A stretch of DNA of 36,141 nt, taken from positions 1-36,141 of the forward strand of contig JAUNRC010000014.1 of the NCBI GenBank assembly GCA_030535875.1. The letters are read 5' to 3'. Made by a program: the position numbers and the translations under genes. This document shows positions 10,639-19,018 of this stretch, in pieces (the first letter of the stretch is position 1; each line of letters opens with the position of its first letter). A model generated the notes under the pieces. The model made no database searches. It saw nothing but the letters and a program-made list of their open reading frames with translations, and was not told where the DNA came from. This stretch comes from Akkermansia sp. (GTDB lineage Bacteria; Verrucomicrobiota; Verrucomicrobiia; Verrucomicrobiales; Akkermansiaceae).

Positions 10639-12036
10639 TTATGCCAGCTTAGGCAGCGAGGCGGCTGCCACAGCCTGACCGTGACGCTTGGTCTTCTCGT
10701 CGGGCACACAAAGCGTAATGGCAAGCTCGGGGAACTCACCCTTCAGCACTTCGTTAGCCTTGTCGATGATAAGCTGACCACCGTCGCCGGTAGCTACGCG
10801 ACCAAGGAAGAGGAGGTTGCGGAGAGCATAGAAGCGGGAGAAGTAGGCGATGGTGTAGCCGAACTCCACGCCGATGGTCTCGTAAATCTTACGAGCACGG
10901 TCGTCGCCCTCAGCCATAGCGGCCTGCACTTTCTTAAGCTGCTCGGGGTAAGGCATGGAACCGAAGTCAAACCCGGCACGGGGAGCCAGACGAGCCACAG
11001 CCTGCTGGGAGAAGTACATGGCACCCACGCCCTTGTCCTTGGACCACTCGTCCACGCCGCCGTCCTCCTGATAGTCAACGGGAACGAAAGCGAGCTCGTT
11101 GAGCCACGGCATGATGTGACCTTCGGGGTCCACATAACCGGCAGCAAGTGAAGTACCCATGGCAATACCGAGCACGGCATCATCATTCATGCCCATAGCA
11201 CCGGCAAGAGCGGTCACCTCGCCGTCGTTCACAACTTCAAAGGGAACCTCCTTGCCCATACGCTCGCTCCAGCGATCCTTAAGGGTGCTGAACATCGGGC
11301 GAATGACGTTGGTGAAGTCCTCGGCGGAGATGCCGCGGAAGAGGGAACCCACGCGGGGCTCGCTGTTCACATACACACCGGCAGCGGAACCGCCGATGGC
11401 ATCCACCTGGGGCAGATGCTTGGCTGCGCGCAGGAGAGAATCGTCCACACCCTCAAGCTGGTACATAGGATCGGTCTGGTGGTAGGGATCCCACACAACT
11501 TCCTCAGAGTAAACAACTTCACCGTTCACTACAGCGGCACACTTACGGTCGGAACCGCCAAGGTCGAAACCGATGCGGTAGCCGTCGAGATTGCGACCGA
11601 GAGAAACGGAAGTGGAGTTCTCAGCAGGCAGCTCGCAGGGGCAGGCAACCTTCACAATCTGAATGGGCTGGTCATAAATCTTCTTACCGATGAAGTCCCA
11701 GTCGAACTCACGGGCACCGCCGGCACAATAGGTAGCAGCCAGCATGTCGGCAATCTTGTCAGCACCGGCAACCATAATGGTGCAACCGCCCTTCATCCAG
11801 AGCAGGAACTTAACAATTCGCTCGATGTACTGATTATTCAAAGCATCGTTCTCCTCAGAGGAAGGCAGCACCTTGCCGCTCCAGCGGAAACAGGTACCAT
11901 CCATACGGGTAAGAGCGATGTCGATGGGCTGAGAGGCAGGGTCGGCTGCGACCTTATCCTCAAAAGCCTTGTTCCAGAGCACCGGAGCAATGAAGTCCGG
12001 ATCGAGCACGGGTGTGAATTTCGGTTGGATATTCAT
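10639..12036 (-). CDS. Divergent ROK-type sugar kinase (glucokinase-like)
   Basis: The 465-aa protein has the actin-like ATPase hallmarks of sugar kinases: phosphate-1 motif FDLGGS (157-162), a VNDGE segment (269-273) whose D271 matches the catalytic Asp of ROK enzymes, and adenosine-side motif GIAMGTSLAAG (290-300). It would phosphorylate a hexose with ATP in the cytosol; the substrate cannot be read from sequence. Two features are unusual. An N-terminal extension of about 150 residues precedes the first ATPase motif, and the ROK zinc signature (CxCGxxGC) that normally follows the adenosine motif is missing. No DNA-binding HTH is seen, so it is not an NagC/XylR-type repressor. It has its own promoter and terminator, so it is probably monocistronic. 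Confidence 0.8.
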   Translation of the reverse strand: MNIQPKFTPVLDPDFIAPVLWNKAFEDKVAADPASQPIDIALTRMDGTCFRWSGKVLPSSEENDALNNQYIERIVKFLLWMKGGCTIMVAGADKIADMLAATYCAGGAREFDWDFIGKKIYDQPIQIVKVACPCELPAENSTSVSLGRNLDGYRIGFDLGGSDRKCAAVVNGEVVYSEEVVWDPYHQTDPMYQLEGVDDSLLRAAKHLPQVDAIGGSAAGVYVNSEPRVGSLFRGISAEDFTNVIRPMFSTLKDRWSERMGKEVPFEVVNDGEVTALAGAMGMNDDAVLGIAMGTSLAAGYVDPEGHIMPWLNELAFVPVDYQEDGGVDEWSKDKGVGAMYFSQQAVARLAPRAGFDFGSMPYPEQLKKVQAAMAEGDDRARKIYETIGVEFGYTIAYFSRFYALRNLLFLGRVATGDGGQLIIDKANEVLKGEFPELAITLCVPDEKTKRHGQAVAAASLPKLA

Positions 12037-12051
12037 AGCGTTACAAGGTGT

Positions 12052-12080
12052 ATACTATCATGTGTATTGTATGTTGACAA
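12052..12080 (-). promoter_or_regulatory. Promoter of the ROK-family gene
   Basis: On the minus strand: TTGTCA (12075-12080), 17-nt spacer, TAGTAT (12052-12057), 15 nt to the ATG. There is no Shine-Dalgarno site. Confidence 0.55.
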
Positions 12081-12107
12081 GCTAAAAAACAAGCTTATTG
12101 CTTAAAA

Positions 12108-13472
12108 TCAGAACTCACAGTTGCGCGGGGTGCGCGGGTAAGGCAGGACGTCACGTATGTTCTGCACGCCGGTCACGAACATGATAAGACGTTCAAAGCC
12201 CACACCGAAACCGGCGTGAGGCACTGTGCCGTAACGGCGAAGGTCATTGTACCAATAATACGCCTCGGCATCCATTCCGAGACGGGCGATATTCCCCTCC
12301 AGTACGTCAAGTCGTTCCTCACGCTGACTGCCGCCGATAATTTCACCGATACCGGGTACCAGAACATCCATAGCTGTCACGGTCTTTTCGTCTTCATTCA
12401 GGCGCATGTAGAACGGCTTAATCTCACGCGGATAATTATAGACGATAACGGGGCTCTTAAAATGACGCTCTGTCAGGAAGCGCTCATGCTCCGTCTGAAG
12501 GTCCATGCCCCACACGGGCGGATAGTCAAACTTCTCACCACTGGCAAGCATGATGTCGATGGCTTCGGTATACGAACAGCGGACGAAAGGCTTGCTGCTG
12601 ACTTCCTCAAGGCGGGCGCGCAATCCTTTATCCACAAACTTGCAGAAGAAATCGAAGTCCCCGCTTTCATCAGCCAACATCGTATTGGCAATGTGCTTAA
12701 TGAAGGCCTCGGCAATCTCCATATCGCCGTAAATGTCACAGAAGGCCATTTCGGGCTCAATCATCCAGAATTCTGCGGCGTGACGGGAGGTATTGCTGTT
12801 CTCGGCGCGGAAGGTGGGGCCGAAGGTATAGATATTGCTCAGAGCGCAGGCAAAAGTCTCGCCCTCAAGCTGGCCGGAGACGGTCAGACTGGCGGCCTTG
12901 CCGAAGAAATCCCTGTCGTAACTCTTGTTGTCAGCTAGGGGGTCGAGCGTGGTGACATGGAACATCTCCCCTGCACCCTCGCAGTCGGAAGCCGTGATGA
13001 TGGGAGTATGAACCCAAAAGAAATCACGCTCCGTAAAAAACTGATGAACGGCTGCCGCTATGCGGGAACGGGTACGGAAAACAGCACCGAACAGGTTCGT
13101 GCGGGGGCGCAGATGAGCAATCGTGCGCAGAAACTCGGGCGAGTGGCCTTTCTTCTGCAAGGGGTAACTCTCCGGCGATGTGCCGACCAGTTTAAGGGAT
13201 GTCGCCTGAATTTCCCATTTCTGCTTACCGGGGCTCTCAACCAATCGTCCGCAAACTGCGACCGACGCGCCCGTCGACATGCGGGAAATATCCTCATATC
13301 CGGGTATACCGGCATCGGCAATCACCTGAACGGACGCCAACGACGAACCGTCATTTACCTCAAGAAAGGAGAAATTCTTAGAATCACGGCGCGTTCGCAC
13401 CCAACCTTCAATCAAAATAGAGTCCTGCGCGGCAGTGCTGGCCAGCGCATGTTTGACCAGAGTTCTCTTCAT
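12108..13472 (-). CDS. asnS: Asparaginyl-tRNA synthetase
   Basis: This class IIb synthetase charges tRNA-Asn. The protein has 454 aa, a normal length. An N-terminal OB-fold anticodon-binding domain (about 1-105, with [23 protein letters not shown]) precedes the catalytic core. Motif 2 is [21 protein letters not shown] (221-241), and motif 3 near the C-terminus is [15 protein letters not shown] ... [10 protein letters not shown]. The THR and SEFW-like positions read TSRHAAEFW, as in AsnRS rather than AspRS. It is the last gene of a minus-strand run and starts 18 nt after the stop of the Nudix/PPK2-like fusion, with only a weak ribosome site (GTGAG). A direct AsnRS means tRNA-Asn need not be made by the indirect amidotransferase route. 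Confidence 0.97.
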   Translation of the reverse strand: MKRTLVKHALASTAAQDSILIEGWVRTRRDSKNFSFLEVNDGSSLASVQVIADAGIPGYEDISRMSTGASVAVCGRLVESPGKQKWEIQATSLKLVGTSPESYPLQKKGHSPEFLRTIAHLRPRTNLFGAVFRTRSRIAAAVHQFFTERDFFWVHTPIITASDCEGAGEMFHVTTLDPLADNKSYDRDFFGKAASLTVSGQLEGETFACALSNIYTFGPTFRAENSNTSRHAAEFWMIEPEMAFCDIYGDMEIAEAFIKHIANTMLADESGDFDFFCKFVDKGLRARLEEVSSKPFVRCSYTEAIDIMLASGEKFDYPPVWGMDLQTEHERFLTERHFKSPVIVYNYPREIKPFYMRLNEDEKTVTAMDVLVPGIGEIIGGSQREERLDVLEGNIARLGMDAEAYYWYNDLRRYGTVPHAGFGVGFERLIMFVTGVQNIRDVLPYPRTPRNCEF

Positions 13473-13490
13473 GAGCTCACTATACCATAA

Positions 13491-14600
13491 TCACTTTCGC
13501 AAAGCGAGTATTTTTTCTGACTCCGCCACCAAATTCTCCAAAGTCTCAGCAATAATATTGGTGATGACAAAGTCGCGGTACCACCTCTTCTCGCAGGGTA
13601 CCATATAACAGGGCAACAAGGTGTCCGGCTCCTGAAATTCGCCGCCGGGAGGGTGCAGATGAAAATGCAGCAGGCGCACCCCGCTGTCGGACAGTTGCAT
13701 TTCATGTCGGGCGATTTGCTCCAGCGTAAAGTTGCGGTCCTGCATACGGCGGCACATGATGCGTATTTCCCCCTCTGCCGGGTACTGCTGCAAAGCCACC
13801 AAATCATATTCCTCCGGCTGCCATTCCGGGCGGAATGCTCGCGTAAGCAAGGGGTCGCAACATGAGGCCACCCGACGTATGCAACTCTTGCGGCGACTTC
13901 CGGCGGGACCGCAAGCCAACACCAACATACGCAGAGCCGGAGTCTTTTCCGTTCGGGTAAGGAGGTCCAATCGCCGTTGAGCACGACCTATGCGGAGAGC
14001 CAGCTCCGCCATCGTGAACTCCATCTCTTCCTTTCCGCCGGCATAAAAGCGACGATCATGAATATCGGGGAATGGTCGATCCGGGCGAAAGCGGTACACC
14101 TTGGCCATATCCAACTGTTGAAGATGAGCACTCAAGCGCTGACCGGGAGAGGGCAAAAAATGCTCCAGCACTTTTCGCACAACATCCTGTTTGGATGGAG
14201 CAAACATGCTGACATCGAGCTGCTCCATAGGCATCCATGCCGCGATGTCAAACTCCTCACTTCCGTGGCAATCAACATGCGGCTGGTCATCAAAACATTG
14301 CAGCAGGAACCACGTTTGTTGCTGTCCCTCCCACTCCTTACGCTTCTTGTTCTTATCACCATAGCGATATCGCAAGCCGCCAAGGCGTGCCAGGACCCGA
14401 TACGATGAAGGAAGTATGCCGACTTCCTCCTGAACTTCACGCTTAACCGCCTCCTCATAGGTCTCGCCATCACGCACACCACCCTGAGGGAAATGCAGGT
14501 AACGCGAATCTTCCTTCCTGCGAGCCAGAAGTACATTGCCGGTATCATCAAGAATAACGGCTGCGACATTCAATCTCCACCTGTGATTATCACCACTCAT
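13491..14600 (-). CDS. RppH-like Nudix hydrolase fused to a degenerate PPK2-like domain
   Basis: The protein has 369 aa in two parts. Residues 8-150 form a Nudix domain with a perfect box, G40-x5-E46-x7-R54-E55-x-x-E58-E59-x-G61, preceded by HFPQGG as in RppH/Ap4A hydrolases. QQTWFLLQ and EEFDIAAWMP match the RppH layout. It could cleave mRNA 5'-triphosphate ends or dinucleoside polyphosphates. Residues ~190-360 align by eye with the polyphosphate kinase 2 fold: RMLVLACGPAG...IRRV for the Walker A strand and helix, PAEGEIRI for the strand ahead of Walker B, GVRLLHFHLH, and VPCEKRWYRD...IIAETLENL for the C-terminal PPK2 signature. The Walker A lysine and Asp, and the DRSWY Walker B motif, are replaced (SRRKS, CRRMQ), so this half is probably not a kinase. 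The start overlaps the upstream gene by ATGA, indicating translational coupling. Confidence 0.85.
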   Translation of the reverse strand: MSGDNHRWRLNVAAVILDDTGNVLLARRKEDSRYLHFPQGGVRDGETYEEAVKREVQEEVGILPSSYRVLARLGGLRYRYGDKNKKRKEWEGQQQTWFLLQCFDDQPHVDCHGSEEFDIAAWMPMEQLDVSMFAPSKQDVVRKVLEHFLPSPGQRLSAHLQQLDMAKVYRFRPDRPFPDIHDRRFYAGGKEEMEFTMAELALRIGRAQRRLDLLTRTEKTPALRMLVLACGPAGSRRKSCIRRVASCCDPLLTRAFRPEWQPEEYDLVALQQYPAEGEIRIMCRRMQDRNFTLEQIARHEMQLSDSGVRLLHFHLHPPGGEFQEPDTLLPCYMVPCEKRWYRDFVITNIIAETLENLVAESEKILALRK

Positions 14601-15337
14601 GAATGACTGCTTTTGCGGCGACCGTGACTCTCGTCATTCCAAGCCGCGGAACAATATTTCGTGCGGCAAAGTTCCTTTACTTCCTCAGCAAATCCGGGGT
14701 AAGGCTCCTCGCCCTCCACGATTTCAACCTCAGCCGCAAGAGCTCGAGCCAGCAACATAGGCCATCCGTCAGCGGGTTCGCACTCCTGAATAAGCCCTTG
14801 ATGCAGCACCGCCCCTCGATAGCGGCGCTGACCGGCCCCGGCTAATTTCTGCCCGGTGGGGGCTACCACGTCACTTGCCACAGGACTGGCCCAGCACGCA
14901 CGACCTCCGTCTGGTGCATCTTCCACCAACAAAGTACACTCTACGCCACTTGCCTGAAGCGCCTCGGCCAATGCGCCATGAATCCATTTGTATAACTTAT
15001 CGGCAGGCGGGTAGATATTTCCCTCTCGTGCCGGCAAGGTCACGGTATAGGTGTACCCCTTTCGGTGGTCAACTATTCCGCCGCCCGTCCAGCGGCGTAT
15101 ATATTCTATTCCCTCACCGGGAAAAATCGAAGCCGCCACGGGCGTAGAGTCAAAATAGCCGAAACTCACAGCAGGTCGCGCCCAACCATACACACGAAGC
15201 CAAGCCTCCGGTCGGCGGGAAAGAAGTTCATCTGCGGCCATATTTTCATACCCCGTACGAGGAATCGGGTCACACCAAAGCCTGATAGTCTGCGGCAGCA
15301 GCCCATCAGGCTCGTTTTGTTGCATGCTGAAACTCAT
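14597..15337 (-). CDS. Lipoate-protein ligase / octanoyltransferase (LplA/LipM family)
   Basis: This protein transfers lipoyl or octanoyl groups to lipoyl domains of 2-oxoacid dehydrogenases or GcvH. Its 246 aa form a single BPL/LplA/LipB catalytic domain. NMAADELL (32-39) matches the family's N-terminal NxxxDE helix. RRWTGGGIVDH (81-91) is the acyl-binding loop. GQKLAGAGQRR (162-172) holds the invariant lysine K164. C148 (ACWASP) sits where LipM-type octanoyltransferases have their catalytic Cys, 16 residues before that lysine. The size and the Cys favour LipM-like transferase over ATP-dependent ligase, but this is inference. The start is 15 nt after the upstream pseudopilin stop; a second ATG lies at residue 5. 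It overlaps the next gene by 4 nt. Confidence 0.88.
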   Translation of the reverse strand: MSFSMQQNEPDGLLPQTIRLWCDPIPRTGYENMAADELLSRRPEAWLRVYGWARPAVSFGYFDSTPVAASIFPGEGIEYIRRWTGGGIVDHRKGYTYTVTLPAREGNIYPPADKLYKWIHGALAEALQASGVECTLLVEDAPDGGRACWASPVASDVVAPTGQKLAGAGQRRYRGAVLHQGLIQECEPADGWPMLLARALAAEVEIVEGEEPYPGFAEEVKELCRTKYCSAAWNDESHGRRKSSHS

Positions 15338-15352
15338 GCCGGTAATTCAGAT

Positions 15353-16339
15353 TTACATGGGCTGTGGCAGAAGGACCGAGCGCGAGAACGAACGCGTGTA
15401 CGCACGGAAGAACTCATCTGCTCTGGGAGCGCGACGGCGCTTCAGGCGCACCTGCTCGACGAGCGACACACCTTCATCCGTCAGCACGGTAATGGACATC
15501 GAGGCAGAAACGATGCGGGCATTCTTATAGATTCGGGAACCTGCAACGATTCTATCGCCATATACCTCAATGGACTTACCCATCGTGGCCGAACCTGAAG
15601 AAATAACCGGCACGCTCACAGACTCATAGCTCACACGGCCGGAGCGGGCATCCGCCTCATCGGAGACATATTCAATATTGAATACAAGACTCAACTCGAT
15701 AACATTCTCACTCAGGAAGAACTCCTCAGCCTGCTGCTCATAAGGCTGATAGGCCGCCTCCATATTCTCGCGCCCCATAAGGTTCTCGTAGGTTGCACGC
15801 GGAGAAATTACCTGACGATAAAGAGAGAAAATCGGAAAGATTCCGCGCTCGGAGTCACTTGCATCCACATTAAGCACCTGATCACGGTACATCAGGCAGT
15901 AAGCAACGGCGTTGACATCACCCTGAGTATCGAGATTGTGAGCACGCGTCAAGCGGTAGTTGTTACGCAGCGAAGGGCTGCTGCTCACCGCCGGGTTACG
16001 GTCAGGAGCACAGGCAAAAAAGGCCATACGGACAGACTGAGGAATTTCAAGCCCCTTGGGAACTTTACCGCCGCGACGGTTCTTCTCGGTTCTGGCGAAG
16101 AGCCACTGGTACTTATTGTTACCCTTCATCTGGAAAGACTCCAAATCACGGGCAATCGTCTGCAAGGCCACACGTCCGCTGGTACTGGTGCTGACATCTT
16201 CCTGCACCTTCTGCCAAAGAGAAATACCCTGATTGGTCAACTGCATAATGACCAACACCAAGCCTGCGGTGATAGCCATTGCCACAATAAGTTCCACCAA
16301 GGTAAAACCGCGGTACTGACGATATGTCTTATTCTTCAT
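15353..16339 (-). CDS. Minor pseudopilin, PilW/GspJ-like
   Basis: The N-terminus is a class III (type IV prepilin) signal with cleavage after G11 (RGFTLVELIVAMA; F12, E16), followed by one hydrophobic helix. The body is long (328 aa) with a helical stalk (SLWQKVQEDVSTSTSGRVALQTIARDLESF), as in GspJ/PilW-type minor pilins. The ATG at 16339 is chosen over a TTG four codons upstream. It is the third of three adjacent prepilin genes. The set resembles the prepilin-like cassettes known from Verrucomicrobiota, but I cannot assign a cassette letter without profiles. Cleavage would need a PilD-type peptidase, which is not in this window. Function, whether secretion, piliation or another surface fibre, is unresolved. 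Confidence 0.85.
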   Translation of the reverse strand: MKNKTYRQYRGFTLVELIVAMAITAGLVLVIMQLTNQGISLWQKVQEDVSTSTSGRVALQTIARDLESFQMKGNNKYQWLFARTEKNRRGGKVPKGLEIPQSVRMAFFACAPDRNPAVSSSPSLRNNYRLTRAHNLDTQGDVNAVAYCLMYRDQVLNVDASDSERGIFPIFSLYRQVISPRATYENLMGRENMEAAYQPYEQQAEEFFLSENVIELSLVFNIEYVSDEADARSGRVSYESVSVPVISSGSATMGKSIEVYGDRIVAGSRIYKNARIVSASMSITVLTDEGVSLVEQVRLKRRRAPRADEFFRAYTRSFSRSVLLPQPM

Positions 16340-16359
16340 GGTAGCGTACAAGGTGGGGT

Positions 16360-17103
16360 TTAACGATGGAATGACATATTAGCGGAGAAAAGCGGTGTAC
16401 CCATGCGCTTCCAATCACGGTCCTTGTAACGAGCCGGGTTGGGAGGAGACATGTGGTAGAAATCTGCGCGATAGAACACGGTTCCGCCCCAGAGATTATC
16501 TTCGTTGCGGGAGTAATAATCCTCAGGATTACTGGCGCCGGAAATAACGCCGGGAGTCTTGGATGCCTCATACTCGCCGTTCTTCTTGAGCTCAAGTTGA
16601 GTCATCTTCACAACGAACACCGAACCGACGGCATCCTTAATATCGTTCTTATGGAAACGATCATTCATGGGACAGGCCAACGAAATAAGCTGTGAATTTT
16701 TGCCGGGGATAGCCTTGCTGGCCGGAACGGAGGGGTAGGTACCGTCAGCACGCATCTGCCCCGTGAGGTTTGCGCGATAAGAGAACACCACAATGGACGT
16801 AGAGGGACGCTTGCTCTTCAGAATCCAATGAAAGCCCTTGTCAAAGGGGGTCAGATATTGCCCCTCGGAGGAACGATTGGCCTTGGAATCGGCTCTCTCA
16901 TGCGGGCGAATAGTACCCATCTCCGCGCGAAGAATGCCGGTTATACGCTCAGCCTCCTGTCGGGTAAGAGCTTTCTGAACCAAGCCACGAGCCGGCACAA
17001 ACACGGTCAGGAATATGGAAACCAGCACACCGACCAATGCCACGGCAAGCAGAGTTTCCATCAAGGTGAAGCCGCCGCAGCGGCGCGTAATCTTTCTTTT
17101 CAT
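16360..17103 (-). CDS. Pseudopilin with type IV prepilin signal
   Basis: The 247-aa protein begins with MKRKITRRCG and a prepilin site cut after G11 (GGFTLMETLLAVALVG, E16), followed by a hydrophobic helix (VGVLVSIFLTVF). The rest is a soluble head with no catalytic motif recognised. The ATG at 17103 is preferred over a TTG at 17130 because it puts the cleavage site at residue 11, exactly as in both neighbours. It lies 30 nt after the first pseudopilin gene and 20 nt before the third, so the three are almost certainly co-transcribed. No clear Shine-Dalgarno site is seen. Confidence 0.85.
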   Translation of the reverse strand: MKRKITRRCGGFTLMETLLAVALVGVLVSIFLTVFVPARGLVQKALTRQEAERITGILRAEMGTIRPHERADSKANRSSEGQYLTPFDKGFHWILKSKRPSTSIVVFSYRANLTGQMRADGTYPSVPASKAIPGKNSQLISLACPMNDRFHKNDIKDAVGSVFVVKMTQLELKKNGEYEASKTPGVISGASNPEDYYSRNEDNLWGGTVFYRADFYHMSPPNPARYKDRDWKRMGTPLFSANMSFHR

Positions 17104-17133
17104 AAAAAATTCAATTTTATCAATCCGCAAAAC

Positions 17134-17874
17134 TTAATCCTCATAGACGTGGCGAGTCGTTCTCAACTGGCTGATATCGCCGGTCGGCCACACCAAAATC
17201 CCCTTGGCAGCGGCAGGTCTGCGCTGAGAGTCAAAGTCAGAGGGGATGACTCCATCCTTGGAACGACTACCGGTACCACGGCGACCGCTGATAACAACAA
17301 GGCGCTGAGCTACCGTTGCGTTCAACGGGTCTGCCTGCGGAGTGACATAGCGGCCTTTCTCATCGAACTCAATGTAATAAACCGCAGTCTGTCCCTTACC
17401 GGCCAAACGAGTAACATCCTGCCCCAGCATATCACCGCCGGAACCCTCCATCCACTTCACGGATGTGCTGTAAGTGGGGCTGAAATAAACACCGGGCGGC
17501 AGGGTCACACCGGCAGACGTAGAACGCCACACACCTTCGCCGGACACATCCGTACCATCGTATGTGCCGCGGGCATTCTCATTCTTCTGCTTCATCTGCA
17601 CAGTCATATAGCGCAGGTGACGGGAATCCTGGGTCTTATTTTTCTCGTCCTTTGCAATAATGAGTCGCGTGTAACAATCATTACCCTGAGCCGTCGCACG
17701 AGCCTCGCGCACCATACTCTCCAGCATATCCACACCGGACTCCAATCCGCGTCCCTTGCCTGAATCTCTTAAAACACTAGCTGCCATGGTCATCATAACG
17801 CCGATGATAGCCATCACAACCATCAATTCCACAAGGGTGAACCCTCTGGTCTTACTACTCCTGAAAGTTTTCAT
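17134..17874 (-). CDS. Pseudopilin, GspH/FimT-like, first of three
   Basis: The 246-aa protein has a prepilin signal cut after G11 (RGFTLVELMVVMAIIGVMMTMAASVL; F12, E16). A short helix with LESMVREARATAQGNDCYTRLII follows, typical of GspH/FimT minor pseudopilins, where the helix runs into a beta-rich head. YYIEFDEKGR matches the usual beta-sheet part, and the tail ends VYED. It is the promoter-proximal gene of a six-gene minus-strand run (three pseudopilins, LplA/LipM, Nudix/PPK2-like, asnS) and is divergent from uppP. A short upstream reading frame with a perfect ribosome-binding site overlaps its start. Confidence 0.87.
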   Translation of the reverse strand: MKTFRSSKTRGFTLVELMVVMAIIGVMMTMAASVLRDSGKGRGLESGVDMLESMVREARATAQGNDCYTRLIIAKDEKNKTQDSRHLRYMTVQMKQKNENARGTYDGTDVSGEGVWRSTSAGVTLPPGVYFSPTYSTSVKWMEGSGGDMLGQDVTRLAGKGQTAVYYIEFDEKGRYVTPQADPLNATVAQRLVVISGRRGTGSRSKDGVIPSDFDSQRRPAAAKGILVWPTGDISQLRTTRHVYED

Positions 17875-17995
17875 ATATCGCGATTATTTGAACGGTGCGC
17901 AAAAATCCGTCACTATACATACCAGATTTTTCACCTCCGTTCAATCCTTTTTTTACGATTAGAGCGTAAAGACACTCTTTTTCGCGTTTTTTCAT
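17855..17995 (-). other. Possible short leader ORF overlapping the first pseudopilin start
   Basis: A 46-codon frame (ATG at 17995, with internal ATG at 17920 giving 21 codons) ends in TAG 20 nt inside the pseudopilin gene. AAAAGG precedes the first ATG closely. GGAGGTGA (minus strand, 17931-17938), an 8-nt match to the 16S anti-Shine-Dalgarno, precedes the second by 10 nt. The peptide is unremarkable and translation is unproven. It may only be a leader that couples translation. Confidence 0.2.
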
Positions 17996-18023
17996 TGACC
18001 TTTTCTCAAAAATAATGTACACA
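17995..18023 (+). promoter_or_regulatory. Promoter of uppP
   Basis: TTGACC (17995-18000), 17-nt spacer, then TACACA (18018-18023), 8 nt before the ATG. The -35 is strong and the -10 weak. The transcript would be nearly leaderless. Confidence 0.5.
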
Positions 18024-18031
18024 ATGCGCCC

Positions 18032-18955
18032 ATGACAATTATCGAGTCCATCATTCTCGGCATCGTGGAAGGTTTGACGGAGTACCTGCCTGTAAGCTCC
18101 ACCGGCCACCTCATTATCACGCAATACCTGCTGGGATTGGAGGACTCAGATGCACTGAAAGCCTTTCACATCTGCATACAAAGCGGAGCCATTCTAGCCG
18201 TATTGGGGCTTTATCGTAAGCGCGTAAGCGAAATGATTACCGGCACAATCAAAGCTCTGCGCAATCTGGGCAATTCCTCAGTCGGCACAGAGGAGCGCTA
18301 CCCGACAGGCGCGCGTATTTTCGTCAACATAATCGTGGCATTCATGCCGGCACTTGTACTGGGCATCCTCTTCAACGACTTTATTAAAGACCATCTCTTC
18401 AATGCCCCGACAGTAAGCATTACCTGGGCGCTGGGAGGTCTGGTCATTTTCGGCTTTGTTCGCTACCGCAAAAAGAGCGGCAAGGGATTCGGCGGCAAAG
18501 ATTTGGAAGAACTTGACTGGAAAGGAGCCCTCAAAGTCGGGTTCATGCAGTGCATTGCCATGTGCCCCGGCACCAGCCGCAGCCTGATGACCATGCTGGG
18601 CGGTCTATTTGCCGGCCTGAGTGTGGCGGCAGCCGTTGAGTTCAGCTTCCTGCTGGGACTCATCACGCTGGGAGCAGCTACAGTACACGATGCCATGCGC
18701 TACGGTCAGGAAATGGTCAGCCAAATCGGCTGGTGGCCACTCATCATCGGCACCATCACCGCATGGATTAGTGCCGTCATTGCCGTCAAATGGATGGTCG
18801 GCTACCTCAATCGCCACAGTCTTTCCATTTTCGGCACCTACCGCCTCATTGCAGCCCTTGTCATGCTCATCATGATATTCACCGGACTGGAGTTCAGCCA
18901 CAATTCCTCCGCCCCTGCTCCTGCGGCCGCCACCACAGAAAAACAAGCGCAATAA
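18032..18955 (+). CDS. uppP: Undecaprenyl-diphosphatase
   Basis: This integral membrane phosphatase (BacA family) dephosphorylates undecaprenyl diphosphate so the lipid carrier can be reused in peptidoglycan and polysaccharide synthesis. It also confers some bacitracin tolerance. The 307-aa, multi-pass protein carries the first catalytic motif EGLTEYLPVSSTGH (13-26, with E13, E17 and H26) and the second, PGTSRS (179-184, with R183). The C-terminus has an Ala/Pro-rich soluble tail (APAPAAATTEKQAQ) beyond the last helix. It leads a plus-strand group of envelope genes, with lepB 63 nt downstream, and is divergent from the pseudopilin run. Confidence 0.97.
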   Translation: MTIIESIILGIVEGLTEYLPVSSTGHLIITQYLLGLEDSDALKAFHICIQSGAILAVLGLYRKRVSEMITGTIKALRNLGNSSVGTEERYPTGARIFVNIIVAFMPALVLGILFNDFIKDHLFNAPTVSITWALGGLVIFGFVRYRKKSGKGFGGKDLEELDWKGALKVGFMQCIAMCPGTSRSLMTMLGGLFAGLSVAAAVEFSFLLGLITLGAATVHDAMRYGQEMVSQIGWWPLIIGTITAWISAVIAVKWMVGYLNRHSLSIFGTYRLIAALVMLIMIFTGLEFSHNSSAPAPAAATTEKQAQ

Positions 18956-19000
18956 TTGCAGCATGGCGGATTTTATGCTTTCCTTTCGGCCGGGAAAGAG

Positions 19001-19006
19001 TAGAAT
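19001..19006 (+). promoter_or_regulatory. Possible -10 element of lepB
   Basis: TAGAAT lies 12 nt before the lepB ATG, the same spacing seen at other genes here, but no convincing -35 accompanies it. lepB could equally be read from the uppP promoter. Confidence 0.3.
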
Positions 19007-19018
19007 AGTGCAACAATA

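Noticed and set aside
12062..12107. Possible terminator after asnS
   Set aside because: Only a 4-bp AAGC/GCTT stem precedes the T-rich run. This is too weak, and the region overlaps the ROK promoter.
16828..17763. 311-codon plus-strand frame across two pseudopilin genes
   Set aside because: It crosses the gap between two clear prepilin genes on the other strand and has no features of its own.
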